Source of the DNA: Tannerellaceae bacterium | GTDB lineage: Bacteria > Bacteroidota > Bacteroidia > Bacteroidales > Tannerellaceae | Direction of reading: 5' to 3' | NCBI GenBank assembly: GCA_031257015.1 | Contig: JAIRPK010000054.1 | Location: 1-34,601, forward strand | Length of the DNA stretch: 34,601 nucleotides | Shown: positions 9,253-18,500 of the stretch, one piece after another | How positions within the stretch are numbered: the first letter of the stretch is position 1 | Layout: every line of letters begins with the position of its first letter | Made by a program: the position numbers and the translations under genes | Notes under the pieces: generated by a model | The model's database searches: none | What the model was told of the DNA's origin: nothing | What the model saw: the letters and a program-made list of their open reading frames with translations, nothing else

Positions 9253-10230
9253 CTAATCTCTATTTGAAAAATACTTCATGAATTGCGCCCGCTCGTACAT
9301 GGCGGGATTTTTTATACGAGCATAATTAAGTGCACCCTTGAAATCAGACAACGCCTCATAATGCGAATGGCTCATCCACTCCTCCATACACCTAAGCATC
9401 TGCGAAATAATTTCCGAACCATGCATATAAATAGCACTCGTAATCTGCACAGCTGACGCCCCCGCAAGAAGGCACTTAATCACATCCTCCCAATCATGCA
9501 CGCCAGTAGAAGCCGCAATACTAATCCCAGGATACTTTCCCGAAACGATCGCCGTCCAGCGCAACGTATCACCAAGCTCCGAGTGATTGCTGAAAACATC
9601 GCCCGAAACAATCTGCATCGTATTAATATTAATGTCTGGTCTGAAAAAGCGATTGAAAAGGACAACTCCATTTGCACCATTCGCACTTAACAAATCCACC
9701 ATCGCAGGAATATTCCCGAACGCCTTCCCAAGCTTCACAATCAACGGCAACTTCACCGCATCCCTAACCCTACGAACAATCTCACCATACAACTCGCCTT
9801 CGGAAGCAACCAGCCGCGCAATGTCCGTCTCAAGAAAATAAATATTCAGCTCAAGCGCATCCGCACCAGCCAACTCAATCCGCCGGGCAAAATCAACCCA
9901 GCCGGACGCACGGAAACAATTAATACTCCCAATCACCGGTATCGAACACGCATCCTTCGCCCTCTCAATCAGAGACAAATAATCTTCCGTCCGGTTCGTG
10001 CGAACATATTCGTAAACATAATCCTCCGCAACGGTTGAATCTGCATTGCGTAGCAGCGTATCGCCTTCCATCTCAATTTGCTCCTCAAAAAGCGACTTTA
10101 AAACAACTGCACCAGCACCAGCCTTTTCATATTCTTTAATCCGCTCAACTTGTGACGTCAGACCTGAACTGCCGACAATAATAGGATTGCGAAGCCTCAA
10201 TCCGGCGTATGAAGTCCTTAATTCCATCAT
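9253..10230 (-). CDS. Dihydroorotate dehydrogenase-like FMN protein
   Basis: A 325-aa TIM-barrel flavoprotein of the DHODH/PreA superfamily (start ATG-ATG at 10230/10227). Recognisable parts are: the N-terminal substrate strand TSYAGLRLRNPIIVGSSGLT; GAGAVVLKSLFEEQI; the strand LPLIVKLGKAFGNI with its Lys; GANGVVLFNRFF; and the FMN-phosphate end (ISIAASTGVHDWEDVIKCLL, GASAVQITSAIYMHG). The catalytic-loop motif NxSCPN of true class 1 dihydroorotate dehydrogenases is replaced by ELNIYFLETD, so the active-site Cys is absent. Members of this divergent group are widely annotated in Bacteroidota as DHODH-like, but the substrate is unknown. It lies convergent to rho with only 21 bases between the stops, so it depends on the rho hairpin region for its 3' end. 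Confidence 0.85.
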   Translation of the reverse strand: MMELRTSYAGLRLRNPIIVGSSGLTSQVERIKEYEKAGAGAVVLKSLFEEQIEMEGDTLLRNADSTVAEDYVYEYVRTNRTEDYLSLIERAKDACSIPVIGSINCFRASGWVDFARRIELAGADALELNIYFLETDIARLVASEGELYGEIVRRVRDAVKLPLIVKLGKAFGNIPAMVDLLSANGANGVVLFNRFFRPDININTMQIVSGDVFSNHSELGDTLRWTAIVSGKYPGISIAASTGVHDWEDVIKCLLAGASAVQITSAIYMHGSEIISQMLRCMEEWMSHSHYEALSDFKGALNYARIKNPAMYERAQFMKYFSNRD

Positions 10231-10570
10231 ATAAAATAATTTAAGATTTATATTGTTGCAATAAGGCGCCTCTTAAAATTTGAATTTCCCGAAGCTTGTG
10301 ACACTGGCTGGAACGACGTAGCCTTTAGCCATGAGCAATTTGCCGACGAAGCATAACGAAGAAACATCATTTTTTTTAAGCGCCTGTAAGACAAATATAA
10401 AGATTAATTCCATAAAAACTCCTGCCACATTTATTGCAAAACATTTTACACATTATATATATGTGTGCCCCAAAAAACAGTTTTACATAGTCATGCCATA
10501 TCGACAAAAGCAGCATATCCTTTAACAAATGTCTCTGTCGTCGACAGAAAACAAGCAAGTCCAGGCAACG
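10231..10570. other. Intergenic region between flavoprotein gene and array A
   Basis: No gene is supported. On the minus strand around 10275-10335 a short frame reads MAKGYVVPASVTSFGKFKF then a stop. This looks like the aromatic-ended tail of an outer-membrane barrel, possibly the vestige of a lost gene. The flavoprotein promoter cannot be assigned. Confidence 0.35.
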
Positions 10571-10900
10571 GCCTTCACAGAAGAAACAACTGGCTCCACA
10601 GGAAAAGTAGCCGCCTGCACAAAAAAGACAACTGGCTCCGCGGGAAATGATAGGAACCTTGAGGAGATTTTAGAATTTTCCGTGGAATCTCTCAATTTCT
10701 CCATGGAAATTTCTGGATTTTCCGCGGAAATTTTGGATTTCTCCATGGAAATTTCCGAAATCCCCACGGAGATTTCTAATTTTTCCGTGGAAATTTCAGG
10801 AATCTCCGTGGAAATTGCTGATTTTTCCATGGAAAATCCCGGAATTTCCACGGAGATTTTTGATTTCCCCGCGGAAATTGCAGGCTTCAATGCGGATTTT
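10571..10900. repeat. 21-bp palindromic tandem array A
   Basis: About 16 units of exactly 21 bp. Cores of type TTTCC-RY-GGAAA occur with first C at 10680, 10701, 10722, 10743, 10764, 10785, 10806, 10827, 10848 and 10869, with a weaker core at 10890. Earlier in-phase cores occur at 10575, 10596, 10617, 10638 and 10659. The central sequence is CCATGG, CCGCGG, CCGTGG or CCACGG. Linkers vary. Because 21 is divisible by 3, both strands stay open (163 codons at 10529-11020 plus; 181 codons at 10522-11067 minus) and would encode seven-residue repeats such as FSMEISG. I regard these frames as by-products. The array lies about 340 bp upstream of the minus-strand flavoprotein gene. Confidence 0.88.
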
Positions 10901-12046
10901 TTAAGAATTGATACAGCTATTTTAACACATTTTATGCGATTTTCACGTTTTTGCGCTAGTATTTCACGTTTTTTTACAGGCGGAGGCCGTTCCAGTAAAG
11001 CGCAGCGAGAAATCCCATGAACGCCCTTTCGCTTCCATGAAGAGGCAGTCGTTTTTTTAACATACATGCCGCAAAGCTTCCGATTTTTTAATGAAAAGAA
11101 TAATCATACAACTTGCGAAAAAGTTTATATCCATGAGTTTTTTGTATAGAGAATCGTTATTTTTAGCTCCTCATTACCAGCGATGCTTATCCTTTTCCCC
11201 ATTGCCGCAGCTAAGGTGCCATTTTCAGCATATAAATGGTTAATATGAAGAGCAAACACTTTGAAAAAATCGCATCCGAACATTTTAGAAGTCTATGTCT
11301 GCAAAAATGTCAGCACTGACGCCATTCTGGCATTGGCGAAAAGCTTTTTGTTTAATAAAACAGGCAAAAACTACAAATATTCATTTTTATGCAAGAACTG
11401 AAATTCCAGTTCTGGTGAAATAAACCTCCTAATTTGCTAGCATATAGTTGGAAAGCCTCAAATAATATCAAGAAAATCCATTTAAGCATACAAATTTAAC
11501 ATCACCACCTCTTGCTTTTCTGGGAGGAATGGCTATCTTTACACAGAAAAGCGAAACGAGATAATGTAGAAAAGAGAAGAACTCAAGTGAATTGTTGCAA
11601 ATAGATTCCTGAAAAAGGGCACTTTACTGAATGAAAAAGACTTAAAAACAACTTCTTGCAAGTAGATAACCTGTTTTCTGTAAGCAAATATCCTTTTTTG
11701 CGATTGAAAGCTCTTTTTTTCAACAGAGAAAAACTCGATAGTGAATGAAATTGTGAACTAACTTAAAATAATGAATAAAAAAGAACGATGTAATATCCTG
11801 TATAATTGACATTTATCAAGAAGGTAAAAATTGGCATTTGTAAACCCGAAAGAAAAAATGAACTCTTCCATGGCGATTGGTGAAAAGAAACTTTCCAGGT
11901 AAATAAAATGATGATCTTTTTGAGATATATGATGAATCTAAACGAATGTATCTTCTTTCGAGGTTGCGTAAACTTGCATAAAATTAAAGGATTAAACAAA
12001 AATGTGATTAATTGTATAATACAAACATCTTGAGACAAAACAAATT
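10901..12046. other. Gene-free stretch before the AraC regulator
   Basis: More than 1 kb of AT-rich sequence without a credible coding frame. The minus-strand frame 11763-12038 is Phe/Ile/Leu-rich low-complexity translation of AT-rich DNA. The only supportable element is the promoter-like site at 11512-11541, listed separately. Confidence 0.5.
11512..11541 (+). promoter_or_regulatory. Candidate promoter in AraC upstream region
   Basis: TTG (11512-11514), 19 bases, then TATCTTTA (11534-11541), one mismatch to TAnnTTTG. It could drive the AraC gene with a leader of about 500 nt, or an unannotated small RNA. No terminator is evident before the gene. Confidence 0.4.
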
Positions 12047-12895
12047 ATGGAAGCTATAAGAGTAAAGGACAATTCCGATTATTTCAGCTATGACGACAGA
12101 GAAGGAAATGTTATAGAAGTAAGGAAAATACAAAAAGGCGACAAATGGGACGATACAAGTTATCACCATACACTGATATTTGTGCTTGAAGGAACGGCAA
12201 ACATGACTGTGGCAAATTGGGAGCCTAGGAGCATCCGCAAAGGTCTCCTCTCATACGTTCAGTCTGGGGATACACTTAGCGTATTTGCGACGTCCAATGT
12301 TGTATTTATTGTTATACGGACGTTGACATTGACGGAAATGTGCGAATGTCTCAAGTTGGGAGATTTCTATCATACTATGGATAAGGAAAGTGTTGATATT
12401 GAAGAGATTAGTTTAAATGTAATCCTGCCGTCGATATGGCATTACCTGAAAGGGTTATACACTGCTATTGGCGACGGGATAAGGAGTAAGAGCTATTTCG
12501 ATGCGAAAATCAAGGAACTATATTTGTTGATGCGGAATTATTATTCCAAACAAGAGTTGTATCGCATTTTCCTGCCGGCGCTGAGCAACGATATAGCTTT
12601 TTCCGATGCAGTTAAAACGTCGTGGTGCAAATACAAGACGATAGAGGATTTGAGCGAAGCGATGGGCTTTACGCCGGCCAGTTTTTACAGACATTTTACG
12701 AAAACATTCGGTTGTTCGGCTCAACAATGGATAACAACTCAAAAGAAGATACGAATATATAAGGAACTTATTGATAGTGATTGCCATTTCAAGGAGTTAG
12801 CTGATAAATATTGGTTCTCTTCCGTACAATCGTTCTATAATTGGTGCGTAAAAACTTATAATAGAACTCCTGGCGATATAAGGAGAAATCTTTAA
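12047..12895 (+). CDS. AraC-family transcriptional regulator
   Basis: A 282-aa protein. The C-terminal 90 residues form the double helix-turn-helix of AraC/XylS proteins: first HTH TIEDLSEAMGFTPASFYRHF with KTFGCSAQQW, second HTH FKELADKYWFSSVQSFYNW with VKTYNRTPGDIRR, ending at residue 282. The N-terminal part (about 25-110) has cupin-like strands (YHHTLIFVLEGTANMTV; GLLSYVQSGDTLSV), fitting a sensor or dimerisation domain, but no ligand can be named. It ends about 200 bp before the promoter of the fimbrial operon and is read in the same direction, so control of the fimbriae is the natural inference. Bacteroidales fimbrial loci often carry such a regulator at their head. Confidence 0.9.
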   Translation: MEAIRVKDNSDYFSYDDREGNVIEVRKIQKGDKWDDTSYHHTLIFVLEGTANMTVANWEPRSIRKGLLSYVQSGDTLSVFATSNVVFIVIRTLTLTEMCECLKLGDFYHTMDKESVDIEEISLNVILPSIWHYLKGLYTAIGDGIRSKSYFDAKIKELYLLMRNYYSKQELYRIFLPALSNDIAFSDAVKTSWCKYKTIEDLSEAMGFTPASFYRHFTKTFGCSAQQWITTQKKIRIYKELIDSDCHFKELADKYWFSSVQSFYNWCVKTYNRTPGDIRRNL

Positions 12896-13096
12896 TAGTG
12901 ATATAAAGAATGAAGATTTTAAGAGAAGGAGAGAAATAAAAACATTTATAAATGACTAAACAATAGGATGTTGCCAAACGTGTCAATAGAAATAAAAATT
13001 TTAGATGGAATAAAAAATGAACTTTTTAATGGTCTGGTATGAAAAGATAATTTTTTAACATGTGAGATAATGAAAATTTTGAATGATATGATTAAC

Positions 13097-13125
13097 TTGA
13101 GTAGAAATACATCCCTTTATATTTG
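13097..13125 (+). promoter_or_regulatory. Promoter of the fimbrial operon
   Basis: TTG (13097-13099), 18 bases, TATATTTG (13118-13125), a near-ideal Bacteroidota promoter. Transcription from about 13131 gives a leader of some 110 nt that contains the 13200-13225 hairpin. Confidence 0.8.
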
Positions 13126-13199
13126 CAACGTCTTACTACATAAAGACTTTTTTTCATTTGAATTTAATCATACATAAACGCAAAAACTGGATCTTGCTA

Positions 13200-13225
13200 C
13201 CTGCTGCCTTACCAAAGGCAGCAGG
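13200..13225 (+). promoter_or_regulatory. Perfect leader hairpin before the fimbrillin gene
   Basis: CCTGCTGCCTT and AAGGCAGCAGG form an 11-bp perfect stem closed by the tetraloop ACCA, 17 nt upstream of the ATG at 13243. It is followed by an A9 tract rather than U residues, so it is not an intrinsic terminator on this strand. A role in mRNA stability or translation control is likely, and a protein-binding operator is an alternative. Confidence 0.75.
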
Positions 13226-13242
13226 GCAAGTCAAAAAAAAAG

Positions 13243-14529
13243 ATGAAAACATTAAACACAAAATATATGAAGATTAAGAAAGGATTATTTGGATTTAAAT
13301 GGATGAACAAAGCGCTGATTATGAGCATGATTCTTACAGGATGCGTACATTCTGACGAGCTTCTTCCTCCTGCTCCGGAGGCTGTTAAGCAAGGCGTCAA
13401 AGTGACAATCCTTCGGAATTTACCTACCCGTTCTGGAATTGATTCTCAGCCGCATGTGGGGAATGGCTCTACTACTGTATTGTCGAACGGTTATCTTTAT
13501 TTTACTGATTTAGATGGGAATATACTCTTGTGCAAAAAAATAGATAAGGAAGCGGATGTTTCCGATGTGAATACTATCAGTTTAAAACAACTTCAGACGA
13601 CCGGAGCAATTATTAATGATACTCCCGAAAATGCAAACTATTGTTATGTGGCTCTGAATATTCCGGCAGCTGGTTTTGAGGACAAAATGGCTTTGGAGTC
13701 TGGTAATATTTCTTCTATTGAAAAACTTGCGGTGAACACAAATAATTTGTATGATTCTAATGGGGGGATAAATAAAATTCCGCTTTGGGGAATGGGGGGG
13801 ATAATTGAATCAACATCCGAGTCCTATTATGCCAGAGAAGCCAAAGTTAATTTGCGTACTATTGGTTCTCGAATAGAAATACTTAAAATCAGTTCCGTTC
13901 CGTCAAAAGAGATATTAGACGAGCATGGAAAGCCGTATGAAATTAACAGTTTTAAAGTTGCTGGTATATTCATTAATAATTTCTTTTCTACATCTCAGTT
14001 GGATGGATTAACAACTCCTGCTTCACAAGTATTAAATTCCGAAAAGAACGTTTTTTCCGGAACTGAAGATACGCCGGATACACCATATAGAAATTATTTG
14101 GAATTATTTACTTATAATAATACCTCGACAGGAATATCACATAGTGTTACTGATGCGCCGAATGTGCTTACGCCTCCACAGCAGAAATATGCTTGGGCAT
14201 ACAATATTTTTCCTAATGATACTAATGGAGTGAATACTTCAATATATTTGCCTCATATTATCATACGTTTTTCGCAAATTACATATCGTCCTCAAGGAAG
14301 CCTGGGGCAAGGAGTGACACTAAACGATCAATTTATTACAATAGGTGGTTATATTTCCGGCGGTGTAGAATTGCAATATCTAACAAAAGGATGGATTTAC
14401 AGTTTTTCCAACTTGTCATTTTCGTTGGATGAGATTTCCCCTGACCCGGAAAGAAAGATGGTAAAAATAGATGTAGAAGCATCCGTAATCCCGTGGTTTG
14501 TTGAGCAGATTGCTCCTCCTTCTGTGTAA
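13243..14529 (+). CDS. Fimbrillin-family (FimA/Mfa1-like) lipoprotein pilin
   Basis: A 428-aa protein. The lipobox LTGC gives Cys34 from the ATG at 13243; the in-frame ATG at 13267 (MKIKKGLF) would give a more usual 26-residue signal and is a fair alternative start. After the lipid Cys, the first strand and an Arg-containing loop (VKVTILRNLPTRSGID) resemble the N-terminal segment that gingipain-type proteases remove in Porphyromonas pilins before strand-exchange polymerisation. The rest is beta-rich, with the family C-terminus VKIDVEASVIPWFVEQI. It is the first gene of the operon and is followed by the anchor, so it is probably the shaft or an accessory subunit of a type V fimbria on the outer surface. 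Family is assigned by motif and context, as primary similarity in this family is low. Confidence 0.82.
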   Translation: MKTLNTKYMKIKKGLFGFKWMNKALIMSMILTGCVHSDELLPPAPEAVKQGVKVTILRNLPTRSGIDSQPHVGNGSTTVLSNGYLYFTDLDGNILLCKKIDKEADVSDVNTISLKQLQTTGAIINDTPENANYCYVALNIPAAGFEDKMALESGNISSIEKLAVNTNNLYDSNGGINKIPLWGMGGIIESTSESYYAREAKVNLRTIGSRIEILKISSVPSKEILDEHGKPYEINSFKVAGIFINNFFSTSQLDGLTTPASQVLNSEKNVFSGTEDTPDTPYRNYLELFTYNNTSTGISHSVTDAPNVLTPPQQKYAWAYNIFPNDTNGVNTSIYLPHIIIRFSQITYRPQGSLGQGVTLNDQFITIGGYISGGVELQYLTKGWIYSFSNLSFSLDEISPDPERKMVKIDVEASVIPWFVEQIAPPSV

Positions 14530-14585
14530 GGATATTTTTTTATTTCAATGTATATAATTAAAAGCTCATTAAAGCAGAAATAATA

Positions 14586-15560
14586 ATGAAACATGCAACA
14601 AGCGATATATTATTATCTATTTTCATACTGTTCATTTTTAATAGTGGATGCGTGAATGATGATATGGCAGAATGTTTAACAGACAATGTAAAATTGGATT
14701 TTAATTTGTATGCGTATCCCAATGACAGTACTCGTTTTGCAAGACATATCCACTCGGTCGATGTATTTATATTTGACAGCGACAGTCTTTTCGTAACCCG
14801 CAAACGAGTAACAAGAAAAGATATGGCACGCATTGGCTTTTTAGGAACAAACATATCTCTTTTACCGGGTAAATATCTAATCGCTTGCTGGGCAAATGCC
14901 GACAGTAGCACCCATATATCCCCCATGTCTAAATGTCAGACCTTGCTTGGACAAACTTCCGTTTCCATGTCTGCAGTTCCAGGCGATTCTCTCTATTACG
15001 CTCCTGCCAAAATTCATGACAATTCGGGTTATGCGCTATTAGATCCCGGAAGCCAAATCCGACCTGATACGTTATATAAAGTGGATATAAATTATGGAGG
15101 GAGACAGGAAAAGGAAATAGATTTTATAAGAGCATATCGTTCCATTAATGTCTATATAATAGGATATACTGATACCAAAGGAGGGAAACAACCCCCGCTC
15201 GTAGAGCTTAGCGATATATCGACGTTGTACGATTTTAAATATCATACTATCTCATCAGAGAAAAAAAGTTTCTCTAAACCGACGCAGACAACAACCTATG
15301 GAACTCAAGATTCGACATGGTCTCTCTGGGCAGCCCGTTTTTTTACGATTTACGAGCCTATAACTGATTATATCCAAATAAAAATTAAAGATTCGGAAAC
15401 AAACTTGCAACTAGGCTTTGTTACGTTAAAAAAATATCTTGACGAACACCCAGACGTTGATCCTGACGACATTGACATACTGTTTGAATTCTCCGGTAAT
15501 ACCTTAATCTCAATCACGAATCCCCAATGGGGAGAAAACCAAGTTATTCCTGGCTATTAA
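14586..15560 (+). CDS. FimB/Mfa2-family fimbrial anchor lipoprotein
   Basis: A 324-aa protein. Signal MKHATSDILLSIFILFIFNS then GC places the lipid Cys at 22, followed by VNDDMAECL, matching the FimB/Mfa2 pattern C(V/I)xDDLSxC just after the lipidated Cys. SVDVFIFDSDSLFVTRKRV and LLPGKYLIACWANADS (about 95-110) correspond to the family's first transthyretin-like sheet and its LPxGxYxxxxWxN signature. In Porphyromonas gingivalis these proteins tether the shaft to the outer membrane and limit fimbrial length. The gene lies 56 bp after the pilin and 21 bp before the large tip-adhesin candidate, so it is co-transcribed. Confidence 0.9.
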   Translation: MKHATSDILLSIFILFIFNSGCVNDDMAECLTDNVKLDFNLYAYPNDSTRFARHIHSVDVFIFDSDSLFVTRKRVTRKDMARIGFLGTNISLLPGKYLIACWANADSSTHISPMSKCQTLLGQTSVSMSAVPGDSLYYAPAKIHDNSGYALLDPGSQIRPDTLYKVDINYGGRQEKEIDFIRAYRSINVYIIGYTDTKGGKQPPLVELSDISTLYDFKYHTISSEKKSFSKPTQTTTYGTQDSTWSLWAARFFTIYEPITDYIQIKIKDSETNLQLGFVTLKKYLDEHPDVDPDDIDILFEFSGNTLISITNPQWGENQVIPGY

Positions 15561-15581
15561 TAAATATAAATAACATAGTAG

Positions 15582-18500
15582 ATGAAAACCTGTTTGAAAC
15601 AATTTCTTAATATATTCCTCATTGCCGCAGGATTGGCAATGATCAGTGCTTCATGCACATTTGAAGATAACATAGAACCTGAAATAGATCCGGAAGCGAA
15701 CACGGGCCTTGTAACATTCTCTCTTAAACTGCCCAATAATTCCACTCGCTCGCTTACTCTTGCTGATGAAAACGAATTAAAAGAAGTAAAGGTTTTAGTA
15801 TTTAGTGAAAGCGGCGTTCTTAAATACGCCACAGATGCTATCTATGCTGACCTAGGAGATGCAACCATAAAGAAATATACCGCCAAAATAGCCCCTACGG
15901 CTAGCGGAGAGAAAGTTGACATCATGATTGTTGCCAACGCTAACAGCTTAATCCGCAACAAATATCCTGATGGGATACCCCTTAATCAGGGACTTACCAG
16001 AGATAATCTGGCGCAAACTTTTACTGTGGAAAAAACGAGCGGATGGGTCTCCGACAAGAACAATGCAAACTATACGCCTATTCCTATGTGGGGGTGGACA
16101 ACAGGAGCGACTATTCACGAGGAAAACGGCCTTGATGCCAATCATAGCACAATAGGTTTGACACGCATGATGGCAAAAATCAATTTGTCTATCTTAGGGG
16201 AAGCTCGCAATACATTCAAGCTGTCCGCTGTTTATCTGATGAACCGGAATACTGTCGGGCGAATCATTCCTAACATAACTGCTCAAGAACCGTGGACTGG
16301 TCTTACTCCTCGTGCTTTAACCCCTAGCCTGCCGACTGAACCTAAAACTCTAAAGGGCGCTGCCAACGGCTTAATGTATGGAGATAGTTATCTAAACAAT
16401 CCAGCCCAGCCATACGAGATGAATGGTGTCATCTATTCATTTGAAGCTAACAGGGGCGTGGGCTACTCTGAAACAAACAAAACCGCCTACGAAGAATCCC
16501 CCTGCATCATTATAGGTGGTAGATATGAAGGAGATCCGGCTACAATAACTTACTATCGAGTGGACTTCAGCAAAAAAGGTAGCGATGGCAGCCAAGAATA
16601 CTTGCATCTGCTTCGTAATTATTTCTATGATGTATCTATAAGCAACATTGATGGACCAGGCTATCCCTCCGTGGACGACGCTTTAAGAAATCGTCCTCTG
16701 CATATCACTGGTGAGGTTGTCCCTTGGATCGATAGCGATATGCCTATACAAGTAACAGACGGAATCCACGTATTGAGCGTTGACAAAGACAATATATCAT
16801 TTGATGCTTCAGGGGCGCCGGACAGCATGAAAATATATACGGATGTAAGTAATGGATGGAGAATCAACGTTGCAAACATACCTTCATGGCTGCATATTGT
16901 CTCGCCAACACTCACAGGCGATACCCTAAGAGGTGCTCCATTAGAATATATCAAAGTCCTTTTCAAGCTGGACGCATTGAGCAAGTCTTCTCCTCCTCGC
17001 GAAACGAGCTTTGTCGTTGAAGCAGGAGCCTTAAAAAAGACTATAACCATCAGACAAAGCAACGATGTCAAAATCAGCTTGTCTCTCACGCCGAACACAT
17101 TAATATTCCCCCTTTCCGCCCCTAATTCCAAAAGCATAACTGTCACATCAACCCCTGCCAATGCCGTAAGATACGTCAGCTACACCAAAAGCGGCTCTAT
17201 CAGCTTCCTGCCTGGCAAAGGACCGAGCGATTACAACAACACCGCTGCAACTGATTTTGTAATCCAGCCCACTCCGGGAACTTCCGGCTCCGCCATGGTG
17301 CTCGTACGTATCAGTAACGACGAAGGGCAATCTGTCACGCAAATGTTCTACATCGTGCAACTCGCAACTGATACAGAGTTTGGCTTCATCGGTCTCCCTG
17401 CAGCCGGATATGAAGCTGACGACCAAGGCCCTAAAACCATTCAGATTATCTCTGAAATACCTTGGAGACTAACAATGGGGCAACAAAACCCGCCGAATAC
17501 GCCGTATCAGGGAAACATGATTACCCTCACCGACTTTGCAGAACACAGCGCTCATCCGGGAATGTTGGAAGACTATACATTCACTCTCGCCCAGAATCCA
17601 GGCTACATGCCACAGCGCGTTGCTTATTTCACCGTAAACTCCTCTGCGCCGGGCTGGTCTCCATTCGAATTCCCCGTTTTCCAAAAAGGAACGCAGCCGG
17701 AAATTGAGGTGCTCAGTCCTGTAACAAAACTTTTTGAATTCTACGATAACAATACAGTGACGCTGACCATTAAAACCAATGCAGGCTGGAGATATACGAC
17801 AGACCAGAATTTCTCTAGCGTAATTGCAGCAGTAGATTCACTTCCCAATGTGACTCACTTCGGCTCTAACAACGGTATTAACATGGTAACACGAACCATA
17901 ACTTTCACTCCTGTCGATTTAAGCGACATCCCAGGCGGACAGAAGAAGAGCACTATCCTACGGTTTGAAACGGCTAATCATCCAGGCGTAGAACCGGCTA
18001 TCGAACAGGTCATATTAACGCAGGGCGCTAAAGAGCTATGGGACGACGTCTTCTACTCATACGACAAAGACGAAGAATTACTGACCATTACCGCCTATAC
18101 CAATACAGAATGGCGTATTGTCTGCCAGAACATAATCGACTCCATCGTTCCTGCTAAACCTTACGGCCCGCAAGTCGTAACTGTCCCAGTCCCCTGGCTT
18201 GGAACCTTTGAGGCTGGCAATTACAATTTTTCTGCATGGATGGCTAGCGACGTCACCAAGAAAAAGGACACATTAATATCTACCCCAGCCGCCACGCTCA
18301 ACTTTGTTCGCTACGAAGGCAACCTACTCCGCGACACGATTCCGGCTGAAGGAATACAGATGGAAACAAGCAGTTCTTATCTTATATTTGACGGCTCATA
18401 TACAGGAGATTTCAACATTCGCGTAAAGCGATACGAGCCTTTGCCGGTAGAATCGGGAACCATCATTCCGGGCGACAAGCTTATACGAAAAATAGCCATC

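Noticed and set aside
10522..11067. Repetitive proteins of 163 aa (+) and 181 aa (-) over array A
   Set aside because: Both frames are open only because the period is 21 bp. Both strands look equally protein-like and neither has a promoter, signal or recognised domain.
13200..13225. Hairpin as an intrinsic terminator of the AraC gene
   Set aside because: It is followed by an A-tract rather than U residues, and it lies downstream of the fimbrial promoter at 13097-13125.
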